Positions 34,440 through 43,600 of a stretch of DNA of 64,000 nucleotides are shown here, in pieces. Within the stretch, counting starts at the first letter, position 1. Each line of letters starts with the position of its first letter. Under the pieces are notes generated by a model that saw only the letters and a program-made list of their open reading frames with translations, had not been told where the DNA came from and searched no databases. A program made the position numbers and the translations under genes. Source of the stretch: an uncultured Eubacteriales bacterium (GTDB taxonomy: Bacteria > Bacillota > Clostridia > Christensenellales > UBA1242); the NCBI GenBank assembly GCA_948607205.1, contig CAPERS010000006.1, forward strand, positions 3,583 through 67,582. Reading direction: 5' to 3'.

Positions 34440-34616
34440 ATGCAAGGAAATTATATGCTGGACTACATAGATATTATGCAGATGTTTCATTGTGGCGAAA
34501 GTAAGGCACGTGGAATTATAATAGCAATTAAAACAATCTCTGATATCACTGGTTTTGCTGGAAGAGTTACTGAAACAGACTTTCAAGCATGGTTTAACAG
34601 TCCTTTAAAAAAATAA
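34440..34616 (+). CDS. small helix-turn-helix (excisionase-like) protein
   Basis: A 58-residue protein. The sequence runs from YIDIMQMFHCGESKARGIII through GRVTETDFQAWFNSP, the layout of small MerR/excisionase-type DNA-binding proteins: an HTH, then a short wing ending in an aromatic-rich strand. ATG 34440 has a very strong AAGGAGG site. A TTGACA at 34405 has no good -10 at the right distance. It lies between the M18 gene and the initiator tRNA. No integrase was found. Confidence 0.6.
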   Translation: MQGNYMLDYIDIMQMFHCGESKARGIIIAIKTISDITGFAGRVTETDFQAWFNSPLKK

Positions 34617-34728
34617 GACAACGCCACTGTTGCGGAAGCTTTTATTGAATCACTTCTAAAATGAGTTATATCTTTAAAATTTAATCCTAAATTGTTCAAA
34701 TTAGTTTGCCTCTTTATCTTTAAAAAAG

Positions 34729-34773
34729 TCACGACCAATTCGCCAACGAAGTGCGAATTGCGTTTGGTCGTGA
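34729..34773. repeat. long inverted repeat near the tRNA 3' side
   Basis: Arms TCACGACCAA (34729-34738) and TTGGTCGTGA (34764-34773), with an inner AATTCGC/GCGAATT pair. GC content is higher than the surroundings. Not followed by a T run. The rest of 34617-34728 shows nothing. Confidence 0.5.
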
Positions 34774-34775
34774 AA

Positions 34776-34815
34776 TGAAAAAACAAGCTCAAAAGCGATG
34801 CTTTTTGAACTTGTT
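34776..34815 (-). terminator. terminator downstream of tRNA-fMet
   Basis: AACAAG-CTCAAAAGC and GCTTTTTGAACTTGTT arms, with the T run on the minus strand. Confidence 0.7.
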
Positions 34816-34847
34816 CAAAAACGAGCACAGAGTGCAGTTTTTTCATT

Positions 34848-34924
34848 TGGTTGCGGGAGTTGGATTTGAACCAACGACCTTCGGGTTATGAGCCCGACGA
34901 GCTTCCGAGCTGCTCTATCCCGCG
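34848..34924 (-). tRNA. initiator tRNA-fMet (anticodon CAU)
   Basis: A 77-nt cloverleaf with encoded CCA (complement of 34848-34850) and anticodon CAU (34890-34888). Two initiator features are visible: the unpaired C1-A72 at the acceptor end (CGCGGG with CCCGCA), and three consecutive G-C pairs in the anticodon stem (GGG/CCC). The T loop is GTTCAAAT. A consensus promoter lies upstream. Confidence 0.95.
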
Positions 34925-34936
34925 TCAACAATATTA

Positions 34937-34965
34937 AGTATATGCATGTTTCTCTCGTTTGTCAA
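34937..34965 (-). promoter_or_regulatory. tRNA-fMet promoter
   Basis: Minus-strand TTGACA (34965-34960), 17 bp, TATACT (34942-34937). Confidence 0.75.
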
Positions 34966-34980
34966 GAGTTTTTTGCAAAT

Positions 34981-35640
34981 TTATACAAAATAAATTGACG
35001 CAGATAAAATTAACAGTGATAAAATCCTTAAAATGTTTGAAATAATGGTTGTCGTTTTGTTTTTTGTGGCAAATATTTCCAGAAGTGTATGCACGCTCAT
35101 AAAGAGTGCAGAGAACAGATAGAGTATTGCAGGAACAATTGTTTTTGTTGTCAATATGACAGCAACCGATTGCATGAAGAACGCAAGAAGAAGAGAAAGG
35201 TTGAAGCTAATCATAAGATTGGTTTGCCAAGTAAAGTCTTTTTTGACAATTTTGACAATGAAAGCAATCCCTGCGCCAAAGAATAATCCTGAAAGTAGCG
35301 CCCAAAGAGAGAAGTTTGTTTGGCTTACGCCAGCGCAAAGGAAAAGAAGAAGGGCAACTAAGTTTGCGCTTGGCAAAATATAAACGCTCGCTTTGCCAGC
35401 GGTTGTGCATTTGAATGCCTCAAAGCATATGAGAACTGCCATGCCAAGAGAGATAAGAAGGGTGTAAGCGCCATATGCAGAATTGAGATTTGCCGAAGTT
35501 AAAGCAAGCGCAAGACATGACAAAAGTGCCAAACACTTCACAAGAATGTTTTGCCATTTTGAATCCCATTTTGTCAGCGTATAGAAAGCTCCTAGAATGA
35601 CACTGACGATTGTCATAAGAATAAATGCGACAAGTATCAT
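34981..35640 (-). CDS. polytopic membrane protein, unknown
   Basis: A 219-residue protein made almost entirely of seven to eight hydrophobic helices, with short polar loops (KWDSKWQN, KIVKKDF, TKNKTT). The helix pattern and length are like the YhhN family, but no decisive motif is visible. There is no ribosome binding site. TTGATA-16-TAAAAT ends 6 nt before the ATG, predicting a leaderless mRNA. The tRNA-fMet gene follows on the same strand with its own promoter. Confidence 0.65.
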   Translation of the reverse strand: MILVAFILMTIVSVILGAFYTLTKWDSKWQNILVKCLALLSCLALALTSANLNSAYGAYTLLISLGMAVLICFEAFKCTTAGKASVYILPSANLVALLLFLCAGVSQTNFSLWALLSGLFFGAGIAFIVKIVKKDFTWQTNLMISFNLSLLLAFFMQSVAVILTTKTIVPAILYLFSALFMSVHTLLEIFATKNKTTTIISNILRILSLLILSASIYFV

Positions 35641-35646
35641 GAATAT

Positions 35647-35674
35647 ATTTTAACCTAAAATTAAAAAATATCAA
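35647..35674 (-). promoter_or_regulatory. promoter with leaderless geometry
   Basis: Minus-strand TTGATA (35674-35669), 16 bp, TAAAAT (35652-35647). The predicted +1 is 35640, the A of ATG. Confidence 0.6.
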
Positions 35675-35685
35675 AGCGAATTGTT

Positions 35686-35712
35686 TAAAAAAAGATAGAA
35701 TTCTCTATCTTA
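35686..35712 (-). terminator. metG terminator
   Basis: AAGATAGA-ATTC-TCTATCTT with a T run on the minus strand, after the metG stop. Confidence 0.85.
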
Positions 35713-35727
35713 TTTTTAATTAATATT

Positions 35728-37743
35728 TCAATCTTTTTTTTCATTATTACGCTTTTCAAGTTCTTCAAGTTGAACTTTGTGACGTTTGAAAAAGTCTTCT
35801 TTTTCATAAAGAGTTTTAAGTTTTCGGTCAACGTTTTTTAAAACGCTGTAAAATTCGTTAAAAATATTTTTCCAATCAAAGCATTTTTCTAGGTCGAAAC
35901 CAAAATACTTAGCCACATTTTCTGTTCCAGAAGGCGCGATAGGGTGAAGTAGAGTGTTTGCAACAAAAATCATTTGTGCAGTGTTGGCGGTGAGTTTTTC
36001 AAGTTTTTCTTTGTCAGTTGCAAGCGCAATTTCTTTAACCCAATATTTATTGATATTTCTCACAAACACATCAAGTGCGTTGTAAACTTGGTGAAATTTT
36101 TTGTCAAACATAAAGCGTTCAACATCAAGGATAACCTTTTCGCAATCTTTCATAACGCTCTCGTCAATTTTAACCTTTGGCAAGATACCTTGGAAATTGT
36201 TTTGAGTTGAGTAGAAAAGTGTTCTCAAAATTCGGTTAAAGACGTTCGTCAAAAGGTTGCCTTCTTTGACCATTGGGTCTATGGCTTCGCTGTCAGCATT
36301 TGGGTCAAATGCTTTTGGTGAAAGGCTGACATTGTTATTTGCAAGATTCATGCCAAGGAAGTGCATGCGGAACTGCTCAGGTGTGTAAAACTTCAAAAAT
36401 TCTTCTGCCATAGGTGGCTTAACTGCACCTGATGAACTTGCTTTTGAATTCATATACAAAATTGACTTGATAGGGCAAATGCGAGTTATCTGCAATGCAT
36501 TTTTCTTTTTAAGTTCAGGATTTTTGCCTTGCATTGAAAGAAAAAGTGCTTGCTGTGCTGGGCCATAAAAATAGAGGTTATCTTCGCCCATAAATTGATA
36601 AACTTGCGCGTCTGGCGAACACCAATATTTTTTCCACTCGTTTTCATCTTTTCCAATGCTTTCAAGATATGTTTTTGTGAATGTAATAGGCGCCCAAAGG
36701 CTTTCAGGCCAAACATAGAAAGTTTGATTTTTAAGCCCCTGAATTTCAGGACAAGGCACGCCCCAAGCAATATCACCAGTAAGACGGAAAGGTGTGAGCG
36801 TTTTGCCAGTGCGATAACGTATTCCATTTTGTGCCAGAATCTCACATGCCTTTTCGCGCTCTTCAAGTTTATCAAAAGTTATGGTCATACTTGGTGCTTT
36901 TTCATGTCTTTCAAGTTCGGTGAATTTTGGTAAGGTGCCTTTAATATCATTAAATTTTTCAAAGAATTCTCTTTTTATATACAGTTCTGGTTTTTTAAAA
37001 AATTCTTTTATCTCTTTCACCATGAAAGAAGGGGTGTCACTGCGTCTTTCAATTGAAGATATCCATTCAGAGAGAATTTCATTGCAATCTTCAAGTTTGA
37101 AATATAGGTTTTCAATTTTGACAAGTTCTGGTTTTTTTCCACTAAGTGTGCTGACTGGGTCGATAAGGTCTTGTGGCAAATATTGATGACCAAGGTCGCA
37201 TTCGTCAGCATAACCTTTTTCACTTTGACATCCTTCAACAGGACATTTTCCAATCACCTGACGTCCGTTCAATAGGCAACCATGTGCTTTATCATAAAAT
37301 TGCCATGATGCGCGTTTTGAAACCATGCCCACTTCGTTCAGCTTTTCGATAAATTCACGGCTGACATCTTTGTGAATTTCGCCAGACCTTCCAAAAGCAG
37401 ATGCAGAAAAAAGATTGAAGCCAATTTCAAAATTTTCAAAGATTTCCTTTTGTTTTAAGTGATTTGATTTGACATAATCTTCAATCTTTGAATTTTTGTC
37501 AAGCGTGCCTTTTTCTTGAAGTGCGCGAAAAGACTCATAGGCAGGTGAGCCATAACAGTCAGTTCCAGAAACGAAAATAACATTTTCTTTGCCAATTCGG
37601 TCACGCATAAAACGTGCAAAAAAGTCAGCACGAACGGTCATTCCAACATGACCATAGTGCAAAAGTTTGTTTCCATAAGGCATTCCGCTTGTTATAATTG
37701 CTTTTTTGGGACATTCAGGTCTTGGTCTTACAAAATTTTCCAT
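35728..37743 (-). CDS. metG: divergent methionine-tRNA ligase
   Basis: A 671-residue class I synthetase. The HIGH motif appears as HYGH in PYGNKLLHYGHVG (about 23-35). The zinc-knuckle region is GKCPVEGCQSEKGYADECD (about 167-185). GDIAWGVPCPE matches the MetRS WG-P segment. KMSKS is degenerate: YMNSKASSSGAV (about 440-451). The C-terminal anticodon domain has the usual LLTNVFNR region, but there is no tRNA-binding C-terminal EMAP domain. A stretch around residues 240-330 (FMVKEIKEFF onward) is longer than in standard MetRS. ATG 37743 follows AAGGAATT. It is last in the ychF-mrnC-rlmB-sigH-metG group, though a separate transcript is possible. A second canonical MetRS elsewhere cannot be excluded. 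Confidence 0.78.
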   Translation of the reverse strand: MENFVRPRPECPKKAIITSGMPYGNKLLHYGHVGMTVRADFFARFMRDRIGKENVIFVSGTDCYGSPAYESFRALQEKGTLDKNSKIEDYVKSNHLKQKEIFENFEIGFNLFSASAFGRSGEIHKDVSREFIEKLNEVGMVSKRASWQFYDKAHGCLLNGRQVIGKCPVEGCQSEKGYADECDLGHQYLPQDLIDPVSTLSGKKPELVKIENLYFKLEDCNEILSEWISSIERRSDTPSFMVKEIKEFFKKPELYIKREFFEKFNDIKGTLPKFTELERHEKAPSMTITFDKLEEREKACEILAQNGIRYRTGKTLTPFRLTGDIAWGVPCPEIQGLKNQTFYVWPESLWAPITFTKTYLESIGKDENEWKKYWCSPDAQVYQFMGEDNLYFYGPAQQALFLSMQGKNPELKKKNALQITRICPIKSILYMNSKASSSGAVKPPMAEEFLKFYTPEQFRMHFLGMNLANNNVSLSPKAFDPNADSEAIDPMVKEGNLLTNVFNRILRTLFYSTQNNFQGILPKVKIDESVMKDCEKVILDVERFMFDKKFHQVYNALDVFVRNINKYWVKEIALATDKEKLEKLTANTAQMIFVANTLLHPIAPSGTENVAKYFGFDLEKCFDWKNIFNEFYSVLKNVDRKLKTLYEKEDFFKRHKVQLEELEKRNNEKKD

Positions 37744-37775
37744 AAATTTAATTCCTTTATTTTATAAGTTAATGT

Positions 37776-38357
37776 TTAAGAATTTTTAATAAATTGCAGT
37801 TTGCTTTTTATTCGGGTTAGGGCGTTGTCAATGCTTTTTTTTGACATGTTTGCTTTTTCCGATATTTCATTATATGAAAAGCCTTTAAGATAAAGCGATA
37901 ACACTTTGATTTCAAGTGCGCTCAATGTTTTTTTGATTTTCTCTTGAAGTTCTGCTATGCTCTCTTTTTCAAAAACTGTTTGGTCTGGTTGTGGCAGAGA
38001 GGAAGGCAAGATGATTTCAAGAGAGTCATCTTCCTCATCATTTTGCTCAGAGATTGGTAATGCACTTGACAACACCATGTTTTTTTGCGAAGAAGCAACT
38101 TTGATTGCTGAAATAATCTGATGTTTTATGCACATGCTCGCAAAAGTCTTGAAAGATGCATTTTTATTATCTGAGAAGTTTTGAATTGCTTTATATAAGC
38201 CAATCATTCCTTCTTGGATTATGTCTTCAAATTCACCACCAAGAAGAAAATAACTTCGAGAAATTTTGTTGACAATGTTTTTGTATTTGCCGAAAATGTC
38301 ATTGAGTGCCTTTGTGTCGCCTTGTCTGGCTTGTAGCGCCAATTCTTCATCTGTCAT
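37776..38357 (-). CDS. sigH: sigma-70 family factor, SigH-type
   Basis: A 193-residue factor with region 2 (DIIQEGMIGLYKAIQNF, about 47-63, the core-binding and -10 region) and region 4 HTH (LYLKGFSYNEISEKANMSKKSIDNALTRIKSKL, about 155-190). The size and the rlmB neighbour are those of the Firmicutes sigma-30/SigH that controls post-exponential or competence and sporulation-linked genes. Region 3 is absent as expected. ATG 38357 follows AAGGAGG and lies 11 bp after the rlmB stop. The usual next genes, rpmG-secE-nusG, are on the other strand 12 kb away. Confidence 0.85.
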   Translation of the reverse strand: MTDEELALQARQGDTKALNDIFGKYKNIVNKISRSYFLLGGEFEDIIQEGMIGLYKAIQNFSDNKNASFKTFASMCIKHQIISAIKVASSQKNMVLSSALPISEQNDEEDDSLEIILPSSLPQPDQTVFEKESIAELQEKIKKTLSALEIKVLSLYLKGFSYNEISEKANMSKKSIDNALTRIKSKLQFIKNS

Positions 38358-38368
38358 TTCATGCCTCC

Positions 38369-39088
38369 TTATCTTTTTCCTCTCAAAATTTCAAAAAGGA
38401 TAATTCCGCATGCAACGCTTGCGTTTAGCGAATTGACTTTGCCTTTCATTGATAGGGCAAGCACACTGTCGCATTCGGTAAGAATGCTTGGCTTGATTCC
38501 TTTGCCTTCTGAACCAATTATGACAGCAGTTCCACCGCAGAAAGTTTTGTTGAAAATGTTTTCGCCTGATGCTTCTGCACCATAAATCCAAACGCCATTG
38601 TCTTTTAAAACAGAAATTGCGTCTTTAAGATTTGTCACTTTTGCTATCATCATATTGCTTATTGCGCCGGTGCTTGAACGAATGACAGTTTCGTTAACTT
38701 GACAGGCGCGGTTTTTTGGAATGATAATTCCATGCACGCCTGCACATTCGCATGAACGAATGATTGCGCCAAAATTGTGAGGGTCTTCAATGCCATCGAG
38801 AAGAACAATGAAAGGGTCTTCATGTTTTTCTTTGGCTTTTGCCAAAATTTCATCAACCGACGCATAGACAAAATCAACACATTCGGCAATATAGCCTTGA
38901 TGATGTGCTGTTTTTGATTTTTTGTCTAGAATTTGCCTTGGGAGATATTCAACTTTAACCTTGTTAAAACTTGCAAGTGCCAAGATTTCATCACGTCTTC
39001 CTTGAAAGTTTTTGTCAACCATGATTTTGTTTATGGTTGTGTTGCTTTTAAAAGCCTCCCTTATTGCATTTTTGCCTTCAATTAACAT
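38369..39088 (-). CDS. rlmB: 23S rRNA 2'-O-methyltransferase RlmB-like (SpoU)
   Basis: A 239-residue SPOUT methyltransferase (RlmB/TrmH/YacO type) that methylates a ribose in rRNA with SAM. The N-terminal RNA-binding substrate domain begins IEGKNAIREAF. The knotted domain motifs are NFGAIIRSCECAG (motif 1), VIIGSEGKGI (motif 2) and NSLNASVACGI (motif 3). The ribosome binding site is weak (AAGGC). It sits between mrnC and sigH, as in Bacillus but without yacP. Confidence 0.9.
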   Translation of the reverse strand: MLIEGKNAIREAFKSNTTINKIMVDKNFQGRRDEILALASFNKVKVEYLPRQILDKKSKTAHHQGYIAECVDFVYASVDEILAKAKEKHEDPFIVLLDGIEDPHNFGAIIRSCECAGVHGIIIPKNRACQVNETVIRSSTGAISNMMIAKVTNLKDAISVLKDNGVWIYGAEASGENIFNKTFCGGTAVIIGSEGKGIKPSILTECDSVLALSMKGKVNSLNASVACGIILFEILRGKR

Positions 39089-39139
39089 TTATTTTTGCCT
39101 TTTAAATTTGGTTGTGTATTGATTTTATGTAAAAAATCA

Positions 39140-39532
39140 TTAATCTTTTTTCACTGAGAATTCGAGAATTTCATTGAGTCTCTCAGTATTTTCACTCAGG
39201 TATAGAAAACCAATAAGTGCTTCAAACGCTGTTGCATAGGAGTAGTCCTTTATGCTTGCATTTTTTGCCTGATGTTTTGGCTTTGCATTGCGTGCTCGGC
39301 GAACGATTTCACTTTCCTCTTCACTGAGAGAGGGGAGAAGTCTTTCCAAAACTTTTGCCTGCGCAGAGGCTTTGCATAGCGCAGATGCTTTTCCATGGAA
39401 ATCGTCCATCTTGCCACAATATTGCATCAAAACATATTCACGAACAAAGTTGGTGTGAATGCTGTCACCAAGAAAGGCAAGCGAGAGAAGATTTTCTAAT
39501 TTGAGTTTTTGAAGAAGTTCTTGTTTTGTCAC
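39140..39532 (-). CDS. mrnC: Mini-ribonuclease III
   Basis: A 130-residue RNase III catalytic domain without a dsRNA-binding domain. Mini-III matures the ends of 23S rRNA in Firmicutes. LAFLGDSIHTNFVREYVL (about 17-34) holds the acidic catalytic residue, and KDYSYATAFEALIGFLYLS (about 96-114) is the second metal-binding helix. GTG 39532 has GAGG upstream. It starts 12 bp after the ychF stop, so co-transcription with ychF is likely. Confidence 0.9.
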   Translation of the reverse strand: MTKQELLQKLKLENLLSLAFLGDSIHTNFVREYVLMQYCGKMDDFHGKASALCKASAQAKVLERLLPSLSEEESEIVRRARNAKPKHQAKNASIKDYSYATAFEALIGFLYLSENTERLNEILEFSVKKD

Positions 39533-39544
39533 AAATGCCTCGCT

Positions 39545-40636
39545 TTAAACGTTAAAACGGAACAAAACAACATCGCCGTCAACAAAAACATAGTCCTTTC
39601 CTTCAATGCGCACTTTGCCTTTTTCTTTTGCTTTGACAAAACTTCCGCACTCAACAAGGTCACCATAAGAAACTATTTCTGCTTTTATGAAACCTTTTTC
39701 GAAATCGGAGTGAATTTTTCCGGCAGCCTGAGGTGCTTTTGTGCCTTTTTTGATTGTCCAAGCACGCACTTCTTTTTCGCCGGCTGTTAAATAACTCATA
39801 AGGCCAAGCAGGTCATAACTTGCTGAAACCAATTTTTCAAGTCCGCTTTCTTTGATGCCGAGTTCATCTTTGAAAACTTGACGCTCTTCTTCTGGAAGAG
39901 AAATAAGTTCTTCTTCAATCTTTGCGCAAAGAGAGATAACTTTTGCATTTTCTTTTGAAGCATAATCTCTAACGCGTTTGACATGTTCGTTTTCGCTTTT
40001 GCCAAGGTCATCTTCGCCAACGTTTGCCACGTAAATAAGTGGTTTTGCTGTGAGAAGTTGAAGATTTTTAAGTATCAATTTTTCTTCTTCATCATATTCA
40101 AGCGTTCTTGCCATTTGATTGTTTTCAAGCGCCTCTTTAACCTTTTTCATAAGTTCCACGCTTGCAATCAAACTTTTATCGCCTGTTTTAACAAGTTTTG
40201 CATCTTTTTCAAGTTTTTTTGTCACTTGTTCAAGGTCTGCAAGCGCCAGTTCAAGATTGATAACTTCAATATCAGCAATTGGGTCAATTTTGCCACTTAC
40301 ATGAATGATTTTTTCATTTTCAAAGCATCTGACCACATGCACAATGGCATCAACTTCGCGAATATGGCTTAAAAATTTGTTTCCAAGCCCTTCGCCTTTG
40401 CTTGCGCCTGCGACAAGCCCTGCGATATCCACAAATTCAATGGATGCAGGTGTGATTTTTTGTGTGTTATACATTTTTCCAAGCACAATGAGTCTTTCAT
40501 CTGGCACATCAACAATGCCAACATTTGGTTCAATTGTGCAAAATGGATAGTTGGCACTCTCTGCGCCTGCTTCTGTGATAGCATTAAAGAGAGTGCTTTT
40601 TCCAACGTTTGGGAGTCCTACTACGCCAATTTTCAT
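39545..40636 (-). CDS. ychF: redox-regulated ATPase/GTPase YchF (Obg family)
   Basis: A 363-residue P-loop protein. G1 is [15 protein letters not shown] (about 7-21), G3 is [12 protein letters not shown], and the C-terminal TGS domain ends with [14 protein letters not shown]. YchF is an ATP-preferring Obg-family protein linked to ribosome binding and oxidative stress. ATG 40636 follows AAAGGAAAT, 11 bp after the stop of the giant gene. The likely order of transcription is giant gene-ychF-mrnC-rlmB-sigH. Confidence 0.95.
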   Translation of the reverse strand: MKIGVVGLPNVGKSTLFNAITEAGAESANYPFCTIEPNVGIVDVPDERLIVLGKMYNTQKITPASIEFVDIAGLVAGASKGEGLGNKFLSHIREVDAIVHVVRCFENEKIIHVSGKIDPIADIEVINLELALADLEQVTKKLEKDAKLVKTGDKSLIASVELMKKVKEALENNQMARTLEYDEEEKLILKNLQLLTAKPLIYVANVGEDDLGKSENEHVKRVRDYASKENAKVISLCAKIEEELISLPEEERQVFKDELGIKESGLEKLVSASYDLLGLMSYLTAGEKEVRAWTIKKGTKAPQAAGKIHSDFEKGFIKAEIVSYGDLVECGSFVKAKEKGKVRIEGKDYVFVDGDVVLFRFNV

Positions 40637-40647
40637 ATTATTTCCTT

Positions 40648-43600
40648 TTATTGTTTTCCGTCTTCATTTTCATTTTTTTCTGTTTTAATTTGAGGTATTT
40701 CGTTGTTTTGCAAGAGTTCTTCGAAAGCTTTTTTCTCTTCCTCATTTAAAATGCCTTGTTCTTTCTTGCGTTCAAGTTCCTTTTTCTTTTCTTCATCAAG
40801 TTGTTTCTTTTTCTCGTCCTCATCTTTTTCTTTGACATCTTTGCTTTTGATTCTAAAAACGAAAGTTGAGTTTGTTTTGCCTTTATCGGTCACATTCTTT
40901 GAAAATTTTGAAATAACTTTTTTGAAGGCTTTTTCGCTCTTAGACGACTTCACGCTCTTTTCATTTGACATTTTGCCAATTGATGCATTGAACGATTCAA
41001 TTGAAAAGTCTTTGTTTGAACTTGCAAAAGTTTTTGGGTCAACATTGAGCGCTTTAAGGCATGCTTGAAATTTCTCACTCTTTGTCAGTTCGAAAAGTTT
41101 ATCTCTAAGAAGGCCTTCATCTCCTGTCTGGAAGTTTTGGGCGGAAAATTCTTTGTTGACTTTGTTTATCATATCAGTCATTTCTTGAAGCGCTGAATTT
41201 TTGGTGTAAGCGGTTATCGCTTTGTTTTCTTTATCTGAGATATTTTGCTCAGTTGAAGACTTTTTGAGTGTTTCTCTTCCAGCCCTGAAATGTGCCTTAG
41301 CACTTTCTTTAGTCACTTTTTGTTCAAGCGCTCTGAGGTTTCTTGTTGTGTCTTGAAGTCCTGCAATTTCACTGCCTTTAATCATTTTTTTGATGTCTTT
41401 TTCATCAAGAGTTGTGCATGCAATCAAGAATTCATCAGTGAGAATCTTGTCAAATGCATTAACATAAGTCAAATTTTCCATTGCTATTTCATTTTTCATT
41501 GTTTTAAATTTGTCAAAAATTGCTTGTCTTAAAATAGGGGTCATATCTTTTGTTGAACTATCATTTTTGAGGTTTGCTTTCACTTGAAGCACAATGTCTG
41601 CAAAAATTTGTGTATCAGTTTCAAAGATAGGTGTGTTTCTATCTTGCTTTTTCACTTCATTATTGACAATTGATATAATTGAATTTAACTTTTCTTCAAG
41701 TCTTGGGTCGTCTGGTGAAAACTTGGTTGATTCAATCATCTTTTTGATTGCGTCTTCGCCAAGGTTTCTGCCATCAAGGCGTTTGCTTGACTTGCAGTGT
41801 TCAATCAATTTTTCTTGAAGTTCGCTTGCATTTTGAATGTCACCATTTTTAACATCGTTCTTGATTTTGTCACAAATTACAGGAGCAAATTTTTCAAGAG
41901 CAGGAGTGATAATTTTTTTAATAAATTCATTTTGTTGAGCGTAAGCATTTTCGATTCCGTGCTTTGCACTTACAGCATATTCTTTTGCAGAGAAATCATC
42001 TTCTTCACTTTCAGTTTGAAGTTCGTCAAGGTTTTTGACTTGATTCATATACATATCGTTCAAAATATTAAATTTAATATAACTTCTGATTTCGCCATTT
42101 GCAAGAGCGTTTGCAAGTGTAAGAATTTTTGTGCTGTTATCTTCGCTTAGAGTATCATCGTTTGAAAGCGTAACAAGGTTGATAAGCAGTTTTTCTTGCT
42201 CTGCGTTCACTTCCATATTGTTTGACTTAAGAATGTTTTTAACATTCTTTTCATAATCTTTGACATCTTTTGGGTCAAAATTTTTGTTTTTGATAAGTTC
42301 TGCTGTCTTTTTAGGAAGTTGCTTGAAGAGAGTTTCAACTTGTTTGTCAATATTTTCTTCAATATTTTTGTTTGCATCATGAAGAGAAATCAAAGTTTTG
42401 ATTTCATTATCATCAGATAAATTGTCACCCGTTAAAGCCATAATTTCTTTGTTTTTAAGGATTTCATCAAGTTCAAGTTTGCTTAGCATTTCCTTATTTG
42501 CTTGGCTCTTGACTTTTGAAATGAGGACTTGTCTGATATATTTTTCAATTTCTCTTTCAAAGTTCATGATTGGCTCAGTGAGTTTTGCAGAGAATGGAAC
42601 GATTGAGAAATTTGATTTCAATGCAGTTGGATTGAATTGTTGTGAAAGTGATTCAAAGAAATCAGTTTGCTCAAGGAGATGATTTCGCTTTTGCAAGAGT
42701 TCTTTAATGTTGTTGCTTTTTGCATGACTTTGCACTGACATAAGTTCGGTTGTGAAAACTTTTCTGCCGAAAATAAAGCCGTTGTCGCCACCATTTCCAA
42801 ACATGCTTGTTTCTGCTCCGTCTGTTATTTGAGATAATGAATTTTCAGTTGCTCCTGCAAACTTGCCATATTTTTCAAAATAGTTTTCGGCGTCTTGAAG
42901 ATTTGCCACTGCGCTTGCATAGGCATATTGTTTTGTCATGTTGACAATATCTTGTTTAGTAGGGCAGACTGGCTGATTTTCAGTTGCCATAACTTTTGTT
43001 GTGAAGTTCATTGCTTCTGCAAAGGCTTCACGTTGCTGGCTGTCGATATCACGTTTTTTCTGATATTGTCCAAGTTCGTATGCTCGTTGTTGTGCACTTT
43101 CAATGTCTTTCACGCCATCTGCAACCAATGAGCAAACTTGGCCGTGAATGTTTTCTGAAAAGATAGAATAGAAATTGTCAACAACTTGAGGATTGTGTTG
43201 TTCCGAAAAAGCATAGTGTTGAGCAATCGCATTTTTATGCTTTTCAACCATTTGGAGAATTTGAGCATCGTTGAAAGTTGCTTCTCTTTTTCCGTTTTCG
43301 CTAAGGTTTTCACCTGTCAAGATGCGTTTAACAAAAATTTCACTTCCGTTGATTATCATTTCGTCGTTTGCTTTTTTTGCTTGTTGAACTTTGGCTTGTG
43401 AGCCGTTATATTGGCTGAGTTTGTCAAGAGTATTTTTTGTTCTTGCATGAGCGCCAAGTTGTTCACTGAGTTTTGCTTTTATCTCACTGTTTGCTTCTGA
43501 GAAATGCTTATTGATAATTTCATCAATATCTTTTTGGTTGCTGTGGTCATTGATTTTTTTGATATCTTCAATAATCTTAGCATTCTTGTTGTTTCCGTTT

